A program made the translations under genes and the position numbers. The notes beneath the pieces are model-generated. The model ran no database searches. It worked only from the letters and a program-made list of their open reading frames with translations, and had not been told where the DNA came from. DNA of 64,000 bases from a virus: IMG/VR virus record IMGVR_UViG_3300040811_000825, positions 1 to 64,000 of that record. One strand, written 5' to 3'. Each line of letters begins with the position of its first letter. Positions within the stretch are counted from its first letter, which is position 1. Positions 20,971 to 30,032 of the stretch are shown here, in pieces.

Positions 20971-21742
20971 TATCTTTTTGATTTAGTATGTAAGTCCCAA
21001 AATTAGATACAGCAATTGATGCTGCTTTGTTTGCATATGGTATGGCAATTTCTATTTTACCATATAAAAGATAAAAGTAAACTAAAGCAGATAAGAAAGT
21101 ATCACCCGCACCACATACATCGTATGTACTTACATTTTCTCCTGGATATAGTGTGCCTCGATATTCTGCGCCTTTAGATCCTCTTGTAATAATCAAATTA
21201 TCATGGTTAGCATTTTGCAACTTGTCATACTCATGATTGTTGATTTTGATAAAAGCATCATCTACTGGAAGAACTGTTTTCTTACTATCAATAAAGATAG
21301 GGCCATCAAACCATTCTACCAATTCAAATAATCGTCTAGATGTGATAAATCCCTTATCATAATCGGATATGACAAGGGCATTGAATCTTTCTTGTGGGAG
21401 ATCATACCCCAAAGGTTTGAGTTCTCCTTCAGTATCAACTCTCAATATCTGTTGACTATATCGCTCATCAATATATCGTGTCTTGAAGATATTCTCTTTC
21501 TGAGTAATTGTAGTAACATCCAGACCAAATGCCTGAAGGTTGTTCCTGACGTTATACACCATTCCATCTACACGTTCCTGCCTTGTATATTTGAGGATAG
21601 GAACAGGTGCCTCTGGGTTGATTCTATCGCAGGTTCCATAGACATATTGGTCTATGCAACTATCACCGATAAGAAGAACCTTGAATTGTTTTTGTAGTGG
21701 AGTAATCTCCGATCCTATCGAAGAATCTGACTTCTTTTGCAT
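20945..21742 (-). CDS. PfkB-family sugar kinase, HldE/RfaE kinase-domain type
   Basis: The 265-residue protein has LLIGDSCIDQYVYG, RINPEAPVPILKYT (typical of D-glycero-D-manno-heptose-7-phosphate kinase domains), LVISDYDKGF and the PfkB signature VCGAGDTFLSALVY with the catalytic Asp. It phosphorylates a sugar phosphate at C1. In bacteria this domain is usually fused to a nucleotidyltransferase; here that domain is a separate gene overlapping its start by 80 bases. The ATG at 21742 is the only good start, although the first 20 residues look non-conserved. Confidence 0.85.
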   Translation of the reverse strand: MQKKSDSSIGSEITPLQKQFKVLLIGDSCIDQYVYGTCDRINPEAPVPILKYTRQERVDGMVYNVRNNLQAFGLDVTTITQKENIFKTRYIDERYSQQILRVDTEGELKPLGYDLPQERFNALVISDYDKGFITSRRLFELVEWFDGPIFIDSKKTVLPVDDAFIKINNHEYDKLQNANHDNLIITRGSKGAEYRGTLYPGENVSTYDVCGAGDTFLSALVYFYLLYGKIEIAIPYANKAASIAVSNFGTYILNQKDIDEIRCRH

Positions 21743-22055
21743 ATTGAGAACCTACGACTTCCTTACCTTTCCAATCAGAACCAACAACCATTATATCAGG
21801 TTTAATAGCCTCAACCAATCTTTCCAATTCTTCTTTCGTATTAAAAGTGTATACCGTATCAACACCTTTAATGCAACACATTTGATAGACTCTATCTTCA
21901 AGAGGATAAATTGGTCTATCAGAACCTTTTGCCTGTGCTACTTTTTCATCAGTATCTAGAGCAACAGAAAGTTGCCCCAAACTAGAAGCATATTGAAGCA
22001 TTGAGAAATGTCCCTTATGTAGAACATCAAAACAACCATTAACGAAGACTTTCAT
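21663..22055 (-). CDS. Sugar-phosphate nucleotidyltransferase, HldE/RfaE C-domain type
   Basis: The 130-residue protein has the cytidylyltransferase-like signature FVNGCFDVLHKGHFSMLQ (HxGH) at the N terminus and PDIMVVGSDWKGKEVVG near the end, as in the ADP-heptose synthase half of HldE. It activates a sugar 1-phosphate with a nucleotide. Together with the overlapping kinase it re-creates a bifunctional HldE as two polypeptides in reverse order. Confidence 0.88.
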   Translation of the reverse strand: MKVFVNGCFDVLHKGHFSMLQYASSLGQLSVALDTDEKVAQAKGSDRPIYPLEDRVYQMCCIKGVDTVYTFNTKEELERLVEAIKPDIMVVGSDWKGKEVVGSQYAKEVRFFDRIGDYSTTKTIQGSSYR

Positions 22056-22824
22056 ATACCTCCATAATACCTTGTTCTAGTCCAATATAGTTTAAATCAA
22101 TACTGTAATTTCCGCAATAGGCATTTCCCTTCTCATTTTTTTGGATGAGAATAGGAACCTGATGAGAATCGAGTCCATTCACCATCTCTGCAATATCACT
22201 CAAATAATATTTACGATCATATACACAGTTTAAGTTCTTTGGTTGAATTCCAGATGACACTTCCAAACTATACTTCAGAACTTTATACAAATCCTTCACA
22301 TAGAACAAGTCAAAGAGTTTATCTTGGAAGATTGTAATTGGCTCTTTGTTCTTATAATTTTTGATTGCTGTTTTTAAGAATCTATGTTCATCTTCAAGAG
22401 CACCAAAGCATCCATAGATTTTTAAATTAGTTCCTCCAGGATGTTCTTCGGTAGACCTAGACATACAATACTTTGAAAATCCATATGGTGTATGTGCAAT
22501 TTTTCCACTACCGTACAAAGATGCTCCACTATCAAAATGAATAAAACGATCAACTTTATATGAGATGATGTTTTCAAACATTCTCATATTATCAAAGTAA
22601 ACTAACAAGTCATCTTGAGAAACTCTGCGGCCACCCAAAACGGCAGCATGAACAACCGCATCATATTCAAAACCATTCTTATCAAAATATTCTCTTACTG
22701 ACTTATTATCAATTAAATTGAGTTCTCTTGAAGATGGTGCAGTTACTTCAAATCCATCTCTTTTAAGAAGAGGAATAACTTCTCTGCCAATAAAACCGTT
22801 ACCACCAGTAAAGAGAATTTTCAT
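22039..22824 (-). CDS. NAD(P)-dependent nucleotide-sugar epimerase/dehydratase-reductase
   Basis: The 261-residue extended SDR has ILFTGGNGFIGREV (Rossmann GxxGxxG), VVHAAVLGGRR, FDSGASLYG and the catalytic TPYGFSKYCM (YxxxK). The compact size and HAAVLGG segment recall GDP-fucose/colitose-synthase-like reductases. It may reduce or epimerise the keto-sugar made by the neighbouring dehydratase. It overlaps genes on both sides by 4-17 bases. Confidence 0.82.
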   Translation of the reverse strand: MKILFTGGNGFIGREVIPLLKRDGFEVTAPSSRELNLIDNKSVREYFDKNGFEYDAVVHAAVLGGRRVSQDDLLVYFDNMRMFENIISYKVDRFIHFDSGASLYGSGKIAHTPYGFSKYCMSRSTEEHPGGTNLKIYGCFGALEDEHRFLKTAIKNYKNKEPITIFQDKLFDLFYVKDLYKVLKYSLEVSSGIQPKNLNCVYDRKYYLSDIAEMVNGLDSHQVPILIQKNEKGNAYCGNYSIDLNYIGLEQGIMEVYESLR

Positions 22825-23291
22825 CGTTTGAGATTAATATAAGATGGTGACTTTGAATAAAGAAACTTTTCAATATCTACTTCTTCTTTTGATTCTGGTC
22901 GGAAGACTTCAATATTGGGAAGAGACTCAAGGACTTTCATATCCTCACAGGCATAGTGTGAGAATCCGCAGGGCCCATAATCATCATTACGACCACTACC
23001 AACCAACTTAACGGGAATCTTTTCGTTATGCAAGAAGTTGCGAATAAATTCAAAGGGACGATACAGAACAAAAGGAGTAATGGAATAGCAAACAGGAATC
23101 TTACCTTCCATGGCAAGACCAACAGCCATACCCAACATTAATTGTTCTGCTGCGCCAGGATTAATTACTCGGTCTGGATAATCTTCACGCAAATGGTCAA
23201 AGATTTTATATCCAACATCCCCAACTAGAAGATAGATATTTTCATTTTTTTTCATCTCCTCTGTAAGGAGTTCTTGAAATCTGCGTCTCAT
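22821..23291 (-). CDS. Transketolase-like subunit, pyrimidine-binding half
   Basis: The 156-residue protein corresponds to the transketolase Pyr domain: NIYLLVGDVGYK, INPGAAEQLMLGMAVGLAMEG (with the Glu that activates TPP) and ACEDMKVLESLPNIEVFRP. The C-terminal domain of full transketolase is missing. With the gene just upstream it forms a split two-subunit TPP enzyme. It overlaps that gene by four bases. Confidence 0.85.
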   Translation of the reverse strand: MRRRFQELLTEEMKKNENIYLLVGDVGYKIFDHLREDYPDRVINPGAAEQLMLGMAVGLAMEGKIPVCYSITPFVLYRPFEFIRNFLHNEKIPVKLVGSGRNDDYGPCGFSHYACEDMKVLESLPNIEVFRPESKEEVDIEKFLYSKSPSYINLKR

Positions 23292-23911
23292 AATCCTGCT
23301 ACTGCCTCCGTATATTGTTCTTCTGTAAGGTTAGTATAGTGTGCGTCTAATCCAGAAAGACCAAACTGGTCCACAGTAGTCCTCACATAGACTACATCGG
23401 GGTGGAATGCCTTGACTCGTTTTTCCAGCACATCAACATCTACAGCGTCATAGGCTGCCCAACCATTAGCATTCAGGTAAATCTTCAGGTTATCTACCTT
23501 TGCATCATAGGCATAACGAAGTGCTTCCCATACAGAACCTTCTGCACACTCACCATCAGAAATAAGACAATATACATTCCGATTTGGGTTAGCAACTGCT
23601 CTACCGACTGCAACAGTAATACCTTGTCCCAGGCTTCCAGTAGAACAATGCAACTTATTAAGTTCGTCTCTATGTGGATGATGTCCGTGCTTCTCTAAAA
23701 GTTCTTCAGCATCAATACCAAAGTATTTTTCAATAACAACATATAAAGCAGTTACACAGTGGCCACTAGAAAGGATGAAGATATCGTCCTCACCCATTTT
23801 ACTGTAAATGTCGTCAATAATTTCTAGGGAAGAGAAGTAACTTCCCAGATGATGGAGTTTGTGCTTGTAACAAACATCCAGTAGTCGTCTTTGTAGTTTT
23901 TTGTCCGTCAT
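23288..23911 (-). CDS. Transketolase-like subunit, TPP-binding half
   Basis: The 207-residue protein corresponds to the transketolase PP domain: ILSSGHCVTALY, HCSTGSLGQGITVAVG, LISDGECAEGSVWEALRYA (GDG-type Mg/TPP motif, here SDGE) and LNANGWAAY. It should work with the Pyr-half protein to move a two-carbon unit. Split transketolases occur in sugar-biosynthesis clusters and in archaea. In this operon it sits directly after the E1-type dehydratase. Confidence 0.87.
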   Translation of the reverse strand: MTDKKLQRRLLDVCYKHKLHHLGSYFSSLEIIDDIYSKMGEDDIFILSSGHCVTALYVVIEKYFGIDAEELLEKHGHHPHRDELNKLHCSTGSLGQGITVAVGRAVANPNRNVYCLISDGECAEGSVWEALRYAYDAKVDNLKIYLNANGWAAYDAVDVDVLEKRVKAFHPDVVYVRTTVDQFGLSGLDAHYTNLTEEQYTEAVAGL

Positions 23912-25197
23912 TCAAATTTACCAACAGTATCTGCAATATAAGCAATCATCTCTTCAGTGATTGTGGGGGAACATCCAACGAAGAATACAAGGTCAAGAAC
24001 CTCACAAGCATTTGGATACCTCTTGTAGTAATCAAGATGACTATATCCTGGGTGCATCAAGATATTACCAGCAAAGTAGTTACGAGTTTGAATCTTATTT
24101 TCTTCAAGATACTTAGTTAACCTTTCTTTCAGGTCACCATTATCACAAATGATAGGAACACCAAACCAACTAGTCTCTGCCTCAGGTCGTTCATTCACGC
24201 TGCGAACACCAGGAATCTTCTCAAAGATTTCTTGAATCGCAAACTTATTCTTACGACGGAGAGCATGAATCTCATCTTGCTTATCCATCTGAACGGAACC
24301 AAGAGCACCTTGAAAGTCCATGGGTTTGAGATTGTATCCCATCGTACTGTAGACATACTTATGGTCCACAATACCATCATACCTATCAATCCATTTATCA
24401 AATCGTTTTCCACAAACTCCACAAGAGAGAAGGTTCTGCTGACCAACACAATAGCAATCACGACCCCACCAAGCAATACTGCGAGCAATATTAATAATCT
24501 CTGGATTGTTAGAAGAGACCATACCACCTTCACCAGTACAAATATGGTGAGCTGGATAGAAAGAGCAAGAAGCAGCAACAGAATTATCAGTCAGATAATT
24601 TCCCTTCCACTTACTACCAAGACTATCGCAGTTGTCAGAAATCAGTTCAAGTTTATGACGATCGCAGATATCAAGGATGATGTCATAATCAAATGGATTA
24701 CCTAGAACTGGAGATGTAAAAAGTGCTTTAGTCCGTGGAGTAATCTTCTTCTCAATTTGGTCAATATTCCAGTTCAGGTCTTCCCAATTAATATCAACAA
24801 AGACTGGAGTCAGGCCATTCTGAACAATCGGAGCAATGGTAGTTGGAAACCCAACACATGAAACAATAATTTCATCTCCATCCTGCCAACCAAAATACTT
24901 TTTAAGGGCAGCAATCATTACAAGGTTTGCAGATGAACCAGAGTTCACCATCAAAGAATTTCCAAAATTAAACTTCTTGGAGAATAGTCTCTCAAACTTC
25001 TCAACTTCTTCACCAGAAGCCAACCACTTACCTTTCAGAAAGCAGTTAAAGATTGCTTCAATTTCTTTATTGTCCCAGAAAGGACCAGAGTAATATACGG
25101 AAGACTTTCCTGGAACAAACGGTCTCCCGTTGGCCATATAAGGATAAAGACCTTCTTCACCAGAGATGGACTCTAAAAAATCTTGTACTTGTTTCAT
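23908..25197 (-). CDS. RfbH/E1-type PLP-dependent NDP-sugar 3-dehydratase
   Basis: The 429-residue DegT/DnrJ-fold protein has SGSSANLVMIAAL and SCSFYPAHHICTGEGGMV, where the usual PLP lysine is replaced by His. That replacement is the mark of the C3 dehydratases (RfbH/E1, ColD). DCYCVGQQNLLSCGVCGKRFD supplies a Cys cluster as in the [2Fe-2S] site of E1 (ColD lacks it), so the CDP-sugar E1 type is favoured. It removes the C3 hydroxyl of a 4-keto-6-deoxyhexose. The E1 partner reductase is not seen in the window. It overlaps its neighbours by 1-4 bases. Confidence 0.85.
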   Translation of the reverse strand: MKQVQDFLESISGEEGLYPYMANGRPFVPGKSSVYYSGPFWDNKEIEAIFNCFLKGKWLASGEEVEKFERLFSKKFNFGNSLMVNSGSSANLVMIAALKKYFGWQDGDEIIVSCVGFPTTIAPIVQNGLTPVFVDINWEDLNWNIDQIEKKITPRTKALFTSPVLGNPFDYDIILDICDRHKLELISDNCDSLGSKWKGNYLTDNSVAASCSFYPAHHICTGEGGMVSSNNPEIINIARSIAWWGRDCYCVGQQNLLSCGVCGKRFDKWIDRYDGIVDHKYVYSTMGYNLKPMDFQGALGSVQMDKQDEIHALRRKNKFAIQEIFEKIPGVRSVNERPEAETSWFGVPIICDNGDLKERLTKYLEENKIQTRNYFAGNILMHPGYSHLDYYKRYPNACEVLDLVFFVGCSPTITEEMIAYIADTVGKFE

Positions 25198-26075
25198 CAG
25201 TCTCCTACAATAGAGCGAATGTGGTCTGCAACATCTTCACTAATTATACCATACAACCACTGATATTGGTCACCATATTCCTTAATGGTTTCCATAGTTC
25301 CCACACCAGCGGCATGAAGGACACTGGTTCTCAAAGGTTCTTTAGTCAGAGGATGATCAATATAAACTTCTCCATCTTTCATGTAAAGTTCTTTCCAACT
25401 CTCACAATGGCCAGTCTGTCCCCACTGGTTATAAATTCCATAAGTAACACCACTACCATCTCTATCTACAATCTCACTGGTGTATTTCTCCTTAGCATGA
25501 AAAATATGATTCCAAGTATCTTGTTCATTACGAATCATAGGCCAAGGTTGATAGTTGAAAGTCCGACCATCACTCTGCTCAGCAACAAACTTATTAAAAT
25601 CTCTCCACTCATACCAGAATGCTTTATCGTTTGATGCAACAAAACCTGCATTCAAAAACTCATTGACACCAATTGTTCCATTGTCTCCATAAGGAGCATA
25701 GAAAGGACTCACACAAGGACTGGCAGCACCTGCCTTACCATATGGATTATTGTTACGAACACCAATCAGTTCTGCTTCGGAGTTAATTACACGGTCAAGG
25801 CTGCCGATACAGAAAGAGTCAGCATCCATATGAATGACCATATCATAGTCTTCCACAAAGGGCAGACAAGACATCACCATCATCCAATCTGGATATCTAA
25901 CGGTCTCAGCAAGCATCCAAGGATTCTCTTTCTTGATCTCCTCAGTCTGTGCTGTATCTACAATATGAAAATCAATCTCTGGATGAAAGTGATTTACAAG
26001 TTTTTTAAGTTTGTCGGGACGAAGATGTACTGCATAGTCATCAGTACACCAAGTTGATACTGCGATCTTTTTCAT
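25197..26075 (-). CDS. Glycosyltransferase with DxD motif
   Basis: The 292-residue protein opens MKKIAVSTWCTDDYAVHLRP and has MVIHMDADSFCIGSLDR (DxD metal/sugar-nucleotide site) and LNAGFVASNDKAFW, the layout of GT-A, GT8-like enzymes. HAAGVGTMETIK near the end supplies a late His. It transfers a hexose from a nucleotide donor, probably to surface glycan. TGATG overlap with the next gene. Confidence 0.75.
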   Translation of the reverse strand: MKKIAVSTWCTDDYAVHLRPDKLKKLVNHFHPEIDFHIVDTAQTEEIKKENPWMLAETVRYPDWMMVMSCLPFVEDYDMVIHMDADSFCIGSLDRVINSEAELIGVRNNNPYGKAGAASPCVSPFYAPYGDNGTIGVNEFLNAGFVASNDKAFWYEWRDFNKFVAEQSDGRTFNYQPWPMIRNEQDTWNHIFHAKEKYTSEIVDRDGSGVTYGIYNQWGQTGHCESWKELYMKDGEVYIDHPLTKEPLRTSVLHAAGVGTMETIKEYGDQYQWLYGIISEDVADHIRSIVGD

Positions 26076-26866
26076 TTTTTAAATGGATAATCAATAACCA
26101 ACCAGCGGTTGCCATTAGCGGCACAATTTGTTTGTGTAATGTTATTCATACGAATATCATGATAGAAGAGTTTTGGTTGAATCCTCTTCGCCACACTATC
26201 GACAAGGCAGAAGAAACTGCTGTTGACACAGTGAATCTCTTTTGCATTCTCAATCAGTTTCATATAGGCCAACATATTAGTTGTCTGACCTAGAGCAATC
26301 TCAATGATCTTAGTATCGGGAATAGCACCAATCTGATTGCGTCTCCAACTCCAGAGATCGATGGGATAGTCTCCCTCTGCACTAGAGTTCTTATGTACGA
26401 TAATATACTCCTCTTCACCCTGAGTCAAGTTCTCATAGACCTCATCAGAACCAGGAATTTCTTTGGGAAGAGTGAACTTATCATATCGTTCTTTGAAGAG
26501 AATGTTTGCTTCTTCATAGAACTGTCTATCAAAGTTTACTGCAAAGAATTCTGGTGGAGTATTTTCTCTCTTTAGATGACGATAGTAAACTTTCTCAAAT
26601 CCAATACGTGTGACGGGCCATCCTTTCTCTTGTGCCCAAGGAAACATCTCTCGCTCAAGAGTTGCCCAATCATCATTAAATGGATGGATAATGATATTGT
26701 CAAAATCCTGATAGAGACATTCAATTGTCTCCTGATACCTACGATGAATGGGAATGTGAAGTCTATCGCAGAGTTGTTCTGCATAGGTATGAACAATACC
26801 ATTACAGATAAAATTGTCACCAAGTGATGTATGGTGATGAAAAACTAAGTCAGGTACTTTATTCAT
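26072..26866 (-). CDS. Glycosyltransferase-like protein (GT-B fold, putative)
   Basis: The 264-residue protein begins VFHHHTSLGDNFICNGIVHTYAEQ (split here: HTSLGDNFICNGIVHTYAEQ), where GD and the following helix resemble GT9/heptosyltransferase-like starts. It later has YIIVHKNSSAEG and KEIHCVNSSFFCLVDSVAKR, the acceptor/donor Ser-Ser-x-x-x-x-Asp pattern of GT-B enzymes. Function is inferred from the fold pattern and operon. Four-base overlaps on both sides. Confidence 0.6.
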   Translation of the reverse strand: MNKVPDLVFHHHTSLGDNFICNGIVHTYAEQLCDRLHIPIHRRYQETIECLYQDFDNIIIHPFNDDWATLEREMFPWAQEKGWPVTRIGFEKVYYRHLKRENTPPEFFAVNFDRQFYEEANILFKERYDKFTLPKEIPGSDEVYENLTQGEEEYIIVHKNSSAEGDYPIDLWSWRRNQIGAIPDTKIIEIALGQTTNMLAYMKLIENAKEIHCVNSSFFCLVDSVAKRIQPKLFYHDIRMNNITQTNCAANGNRWLVIDYPFKK

Positions 26867-27435
26867 AAGATTATTAATGATGCTTGTTCATACGATGTTC
26901 GGGAAATCCACTTATACTTTATATTAGTTCTTTCTACAAATTCTGTCCAGGCTTTCATTTCACTATTCAGATAAACTGGATTGTTCCAAATTTCATCAAA
27001 AGATATAACTGTTCCTGAAACAATTCTAGATTCTAATTGATCTAAAACATACTTGGTTGAAGAATACAAGTCACAATCAATATGAATATATGCTGCTGGA
27101 TAAGAGTATTCCTCTAAAAATGATTCCAGAGTGTCTTGGAATAGTCCAACAATTAATTCAACATTATCATTAACTTCTGGAAGTTTTCCATCTTGAGAGA
27201 AAGCACCCTTTGCTTGCCAACCATCATCCCAATCTTCTGGAAGACCTGTAAAGGTGTCAAATCCAAATACTTTACCCTCTGCTTTCTCTGAAATGATGTT
27301 GATAGTTCTACCAGTAGCAACTCCAAACTCCAACCAAAGTCCACCGATTTCTACATTATCAATAGTTTTATAAAAGTATTCTTTACTATTCCAATTGTAT
27401 GGACTTAGTGCTTTAATTTCATCTACGTTATTCAA
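26863..27435 (-). CDS. SAM-dependent sugar methyltransferase (TylF/MycF-like)
   Basis: The 190-residue protein has LWLEFGVATGRTINIIS (SAM motif I), VFGFDTFTGLPEDW, and AAYIHIDCDLYSSTKYVLDQ followed by GTVISFDEIW, the metal-dependent O-methyltransferase pattern of the TylF/MycF family that acts on deoxysugars. It probably methylates a sugar of the glycan built by this operon. It overlaps the next gene by eight bases. Confidence 0.82.
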   Translation of the reverse strand: MNNVDEIKALSPYNWNSKEYFYKTIDNVEIGGLWLEFGVATGRTINIISEKAEGKVFGFDTFTGLPEDWDDGWQAKGAFSQDGKLPEVNDNVELIVGLFQDTLESFLEEYSYPAAYIHIDCDLYSSTKYVLDQLESRIVSGTVISFDEIWNNPVYLNSEMKAWTEFVERTNIKYKWISRTSYEQASLIIL

Positions 27436-28294
27436 GATCTATTGCTCCCACTTCATTGAATTGATAAACGCCATCTAGGTTACCCCGATACAAGTTTGCA
27501 AAGAATGCAACGTTACCAGTGTGATTAACCATGTATCGACAATCAGATACACATCGCAGAGCAGCGTCAAACCACTGCGACCATTCAATACTATCTGCAC
27601 CATTCTTCTCCATCAGATTCCAAATCACACTGTTGGATGTAGTGCTTGGAGTTTCTTCAAAGAAGACTACCTTATCACCCAGTGCCTCAACAAACATTTG
27701 AATGACTTGAGTTTGATCCGTTTGAAGAAGAACCTTGAAATCTGGATTCTTTTCAAGCAGTCTCTGAGTTACATTCAAATAGTCTTGGGGGTGTGCAAGA
27801 ACAAGTTCTGTTCCTTTATCAGTTCCACGATAAAGAACAGAGATTGTCTTATCTGGGTCAAGTGAATACTTAGACTTTAAGACATCAACTTTATCCAAGA
27901 CACTCTTACTAGGGCCAAAAAACCTATCAGTAATTTGATTGTAGATATGAAAATCGTAGATGTTTGGTTCAAACTTATTAGAATCTGGAAGTTCTACACC
28001 TGCATACAATTCCAAATCTACCTTAGGATTAATCTCATGGAAGTCGGGATAGATATCTTGCTCTGGATCTTTCTTGAAATGACGAAACCCCAGAGAGTAA
28101 TCGATTCTCTCTGGGACAATACCATGACTCAAAAGGGTAAGAAGTGAATTGAATACTTGAAATTCATTGGAATAGAATCCACAATTCCAGAGACAATAGA
28201 GTTCATCCAATTCTGGATGAGCCAAAAGGTCACACCCAGCGTATCTACCAGTAGTACCACTGGCAACCACATACTTACAATTCTGAAGTCTCAT
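27428..28294 (-). CDS. Glycosyltransferase related to fucosyltransferases
   Basis: The 288-residue protein has ISVLYRGTDKGTELVLAHP and FKVLLQTDQTQVIQMF, then NHTGNVAFFANLYRG. The RGTD loop and the DQT motif match the N-terminal domain of the 514-residue enzyme at 18755-20299. A deoxyhexose or heptose transferase is likely. The substrate cannot be told from sequence. Confidence 0.65.
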   Translation of the reverse strand: MRLQNCKYVVASGTTGRYAGCDLLAHPELDELYCLWNCGFYSNEFQVFNSLLTLLSHGIVPERIDYSLGFRHFKKDPEQDIYPDFHEINPKVDLELYAGVELPDSNKFEPNIYDFHIYNQITDRFFGPSKSVLDKVDVLKSKYSLDPDKTISVLYRGTDKGTELVLAHPQDYLNVTQRLLEKNPDFKVLLQTDQTQVIQMFVEALGDKVVFFEETPSTTSNSVIWNLMEKNGADSIEWSQWFDAALRCVSDCRYMVNHTGNVAFFANLYRGNLDGVYQFNEVGAIDLE

Positions 28295-28953
28295 TATGCA
28301 CCAACAACGTAATTACGGACTTTCTCCTCTTCAGTAGAGACAGGGAAGCAGATCAGATAACCTTCTTGAAGATAAGACTCAACAATAATGTGAGTGTCAT
28401 CAAGCAGTTCATAAACAAAGTCCAAGTTTGCTCCACCGTGCAGGGCCTTGTTCTCAAAGTTTCCGTTCTCGTAAGGACCATCTTTGTAAATACGGATGTC
28501 ATCAATAACAATAATGTCCTTGCTCACATCACGCTTCTGACACAAGATGCGAAGTTCTCCTTCCAGAGGAATCTTAATGTAGTCAGGATCATCACGAATC
28601 ACTTCACGATGAAACTCATCCCGATATGAATCGGGGAAGTGTGCATCAAGGAAGAACAGTGCAGGATTCTCATCCAGAATATCTAGAACCTTAGGAAGTT
28701 CATCATGGCTGTTGCCCAGATGCATCACCACACGATCATTATCTTTGAAATATTCTGCTGCCTCATCATGAATACGATCAAGAATCTCAATCGAATGCAT
28801 TGTCAAGTCAGGTTTCTGCAGTTGAGACACCTGAAGTAGAGAATTTTGACCATAGGAATCTAGAATACCACCAGTTCCTGTTTCGACATAATGTTGAATA
28901 CCAAAGTCCTCAAAAGTTGGACGAAGGTTAATTGCGTTTTGTAGTTTTGCCAT
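28294..28953 (-). CDS. Rossmann-fold methyltransferase-like protein
   Basis: The 219-residue protein has YVETGTGGILDSYG near the N terminus (motif I position), VVMHLGNSHDELP and PALFFLDAHFPDSYRDEF, then DIIVIDDIRIYKDG. That order fits class I SAM methyltransferases, though motif I is degenerate. It sits between the epimerase and the RGTD glycosyltransferase in the operon. Confidence 0.6.
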   Translation of the reverse strand: MAKLQNAINLRPTFEDFGIQHYVETGTGGILDSYGQNSLLQVSQLQKPDLTMHSIEILDRIHDEAAEYFKDNDRVVMHLGNSHDELPKVLDILDENPALFFLDAHFPDSYRDEFHREVIRDDPDYIKIPLEGELRILCQKRDVSKDIIVIDDIRIYKDGPYENGNFENKALHGGANLDFVYELLDDTHIIVESYLQEGYLICFPVSTEEEKVRNYVVGA

Positions 28954-30008
28954 CAGAGGTGTCCTTTTTTGTTTTCAATTTGTTCTTTGATCCAATTATA
29001 CGTGATACGGATCCCTTCTTCAAGTGTTTGTGAATAGTCCCATCCAAGTTTTTCGCGAATCAGGTCGTTATTAGAGTTCCGACCACGAACACCCAGAGGA
29101 CCATCAATGTGAATCTTTTGAACTTCCTTACCAGATACTTTTGCTGCAGTATCTACAAGTTCGTTGATAGTAACCATCTCTTCAGACCCAATATTCACAG
29201 GACCCATAAAGTCAGAGTCCATCAGTCGTCGAGTTGCTTCAATGCATTCGTCAATGAACAAGAAGGAACGAGTCTGTAAGCCATCTCCCCACACTTCGAT
29301 AGCTCCACCTGCCTCTGGGAGGTAAGCGACTTTACGGCAGATTGCAGCTGGTGCTTTCTCTCTTCCACCGTCCCAGGTTCCTTCAGGGCCAAAGATGTTG
29401 TGATACCTAGCAATGCGAACAGGGATATCGTGGTTCCTATTGTAAGCAAGGTAGAGTCTCTCACTGAAGAGTTTCTCCCATCCATATTCTGAGTCTGGTG
29501 CTGCTGGGTATGCAGATTCTTCACGGCAATCAGGATTATCTGGATCAAGTTGATTATGCTCTGGATACATGCAAGCAGAACCAGAGTAGAAAATCTTTGT
29601 CTTATTTCCTACAACCTCATTAAACTTACGCTGTTCCTCAAGAACATTCAAGTTGATGGTGACAGAGTTATGCATGATGTCCGCATCGTTCTCTCCAGTG
29701 AAAACGAAACCTGCACCACCCATATCAGCTGCAAACTGATAGATCTCATCAAAAGCGAGATGATATCTATCAGGAACAGACTCATAAAAGTTCCCATTGT
29801 CACCTTTGAATCGGATAACACGACGAACAAATTCCACATCACGAAGATCACCTGTGATGAATTCGTTTGCTTCAGATTTAGAAAACTCAGTATGCTTTAG
29901 GTCAACTCCACGAACCCAATATCCCTCTGCGCGTAGTCGTTTGACCATGTGACTTCCAATAAATCCACCAGCACCAAGCACCAGTGCTGTTTTTTTATAT
30001 TCAGACAT
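28953..30008 (-). CDS. GDP-mannose 3,5-epimerase-like SDR enzyme
   Basis: The 351-residue extended SDR has VLGAGGFIGSHMVKRL, YQFAADMGGAGFVF, FYSGSACMYPEHNQ and SEYGWEKLFSERL (YxxxK), then RYHNIFGPEGTWDGGREKAP. The last two with the ACMYPE Cys are the catalytic signature of GDP-mannose 3,5-epimerases. It converts GDP-D-mannose to GDP-L-galactose/gulose. First gene of the sugar operon; promoter at 30033-30061. Confidence 0.88.
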   Translation of the reverse strand: MSEYKKTALVLGAGGFIGSHMVKRLRAEGYWVRGVDLKHTEFSKSEANEFITGDLRDVEFVRRVIRFKGDNGNFYESVPDRYHLAFDEIYQFAADMGGAGFVFTGENDADIMHNSVTINLNVLEEQRKFNEVVGNKTKIFYSGSACMYPEHNQLDPDNPDCREESAYPAAPDSEYGWEKLFSERLYLAYNRNHDIPVRIARYHNIFGPEGTWDGGREKAPAAICRKVAYLPEAGGAIEVWGDGLQTRSFLFIDECIEATRRLMDSDFMGPVNIGSEEMVTINELVDTAAKVSGKEVQKIHIDGPLGVRGRNSNNDLIREKLGWDYSQTLEEGIRITYNWIKEQIENKKGHL

Positions 30009-30032
30009 TATCTAAAAAGTTTCTTCTTATAT

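Noticed and set aside
22821-23911. Frameshift splitting one transketolase gene
   Set aside because: Both halves have their own start with a normal four-base overlap and complete domain ends, as in known two-subunit transketolases.
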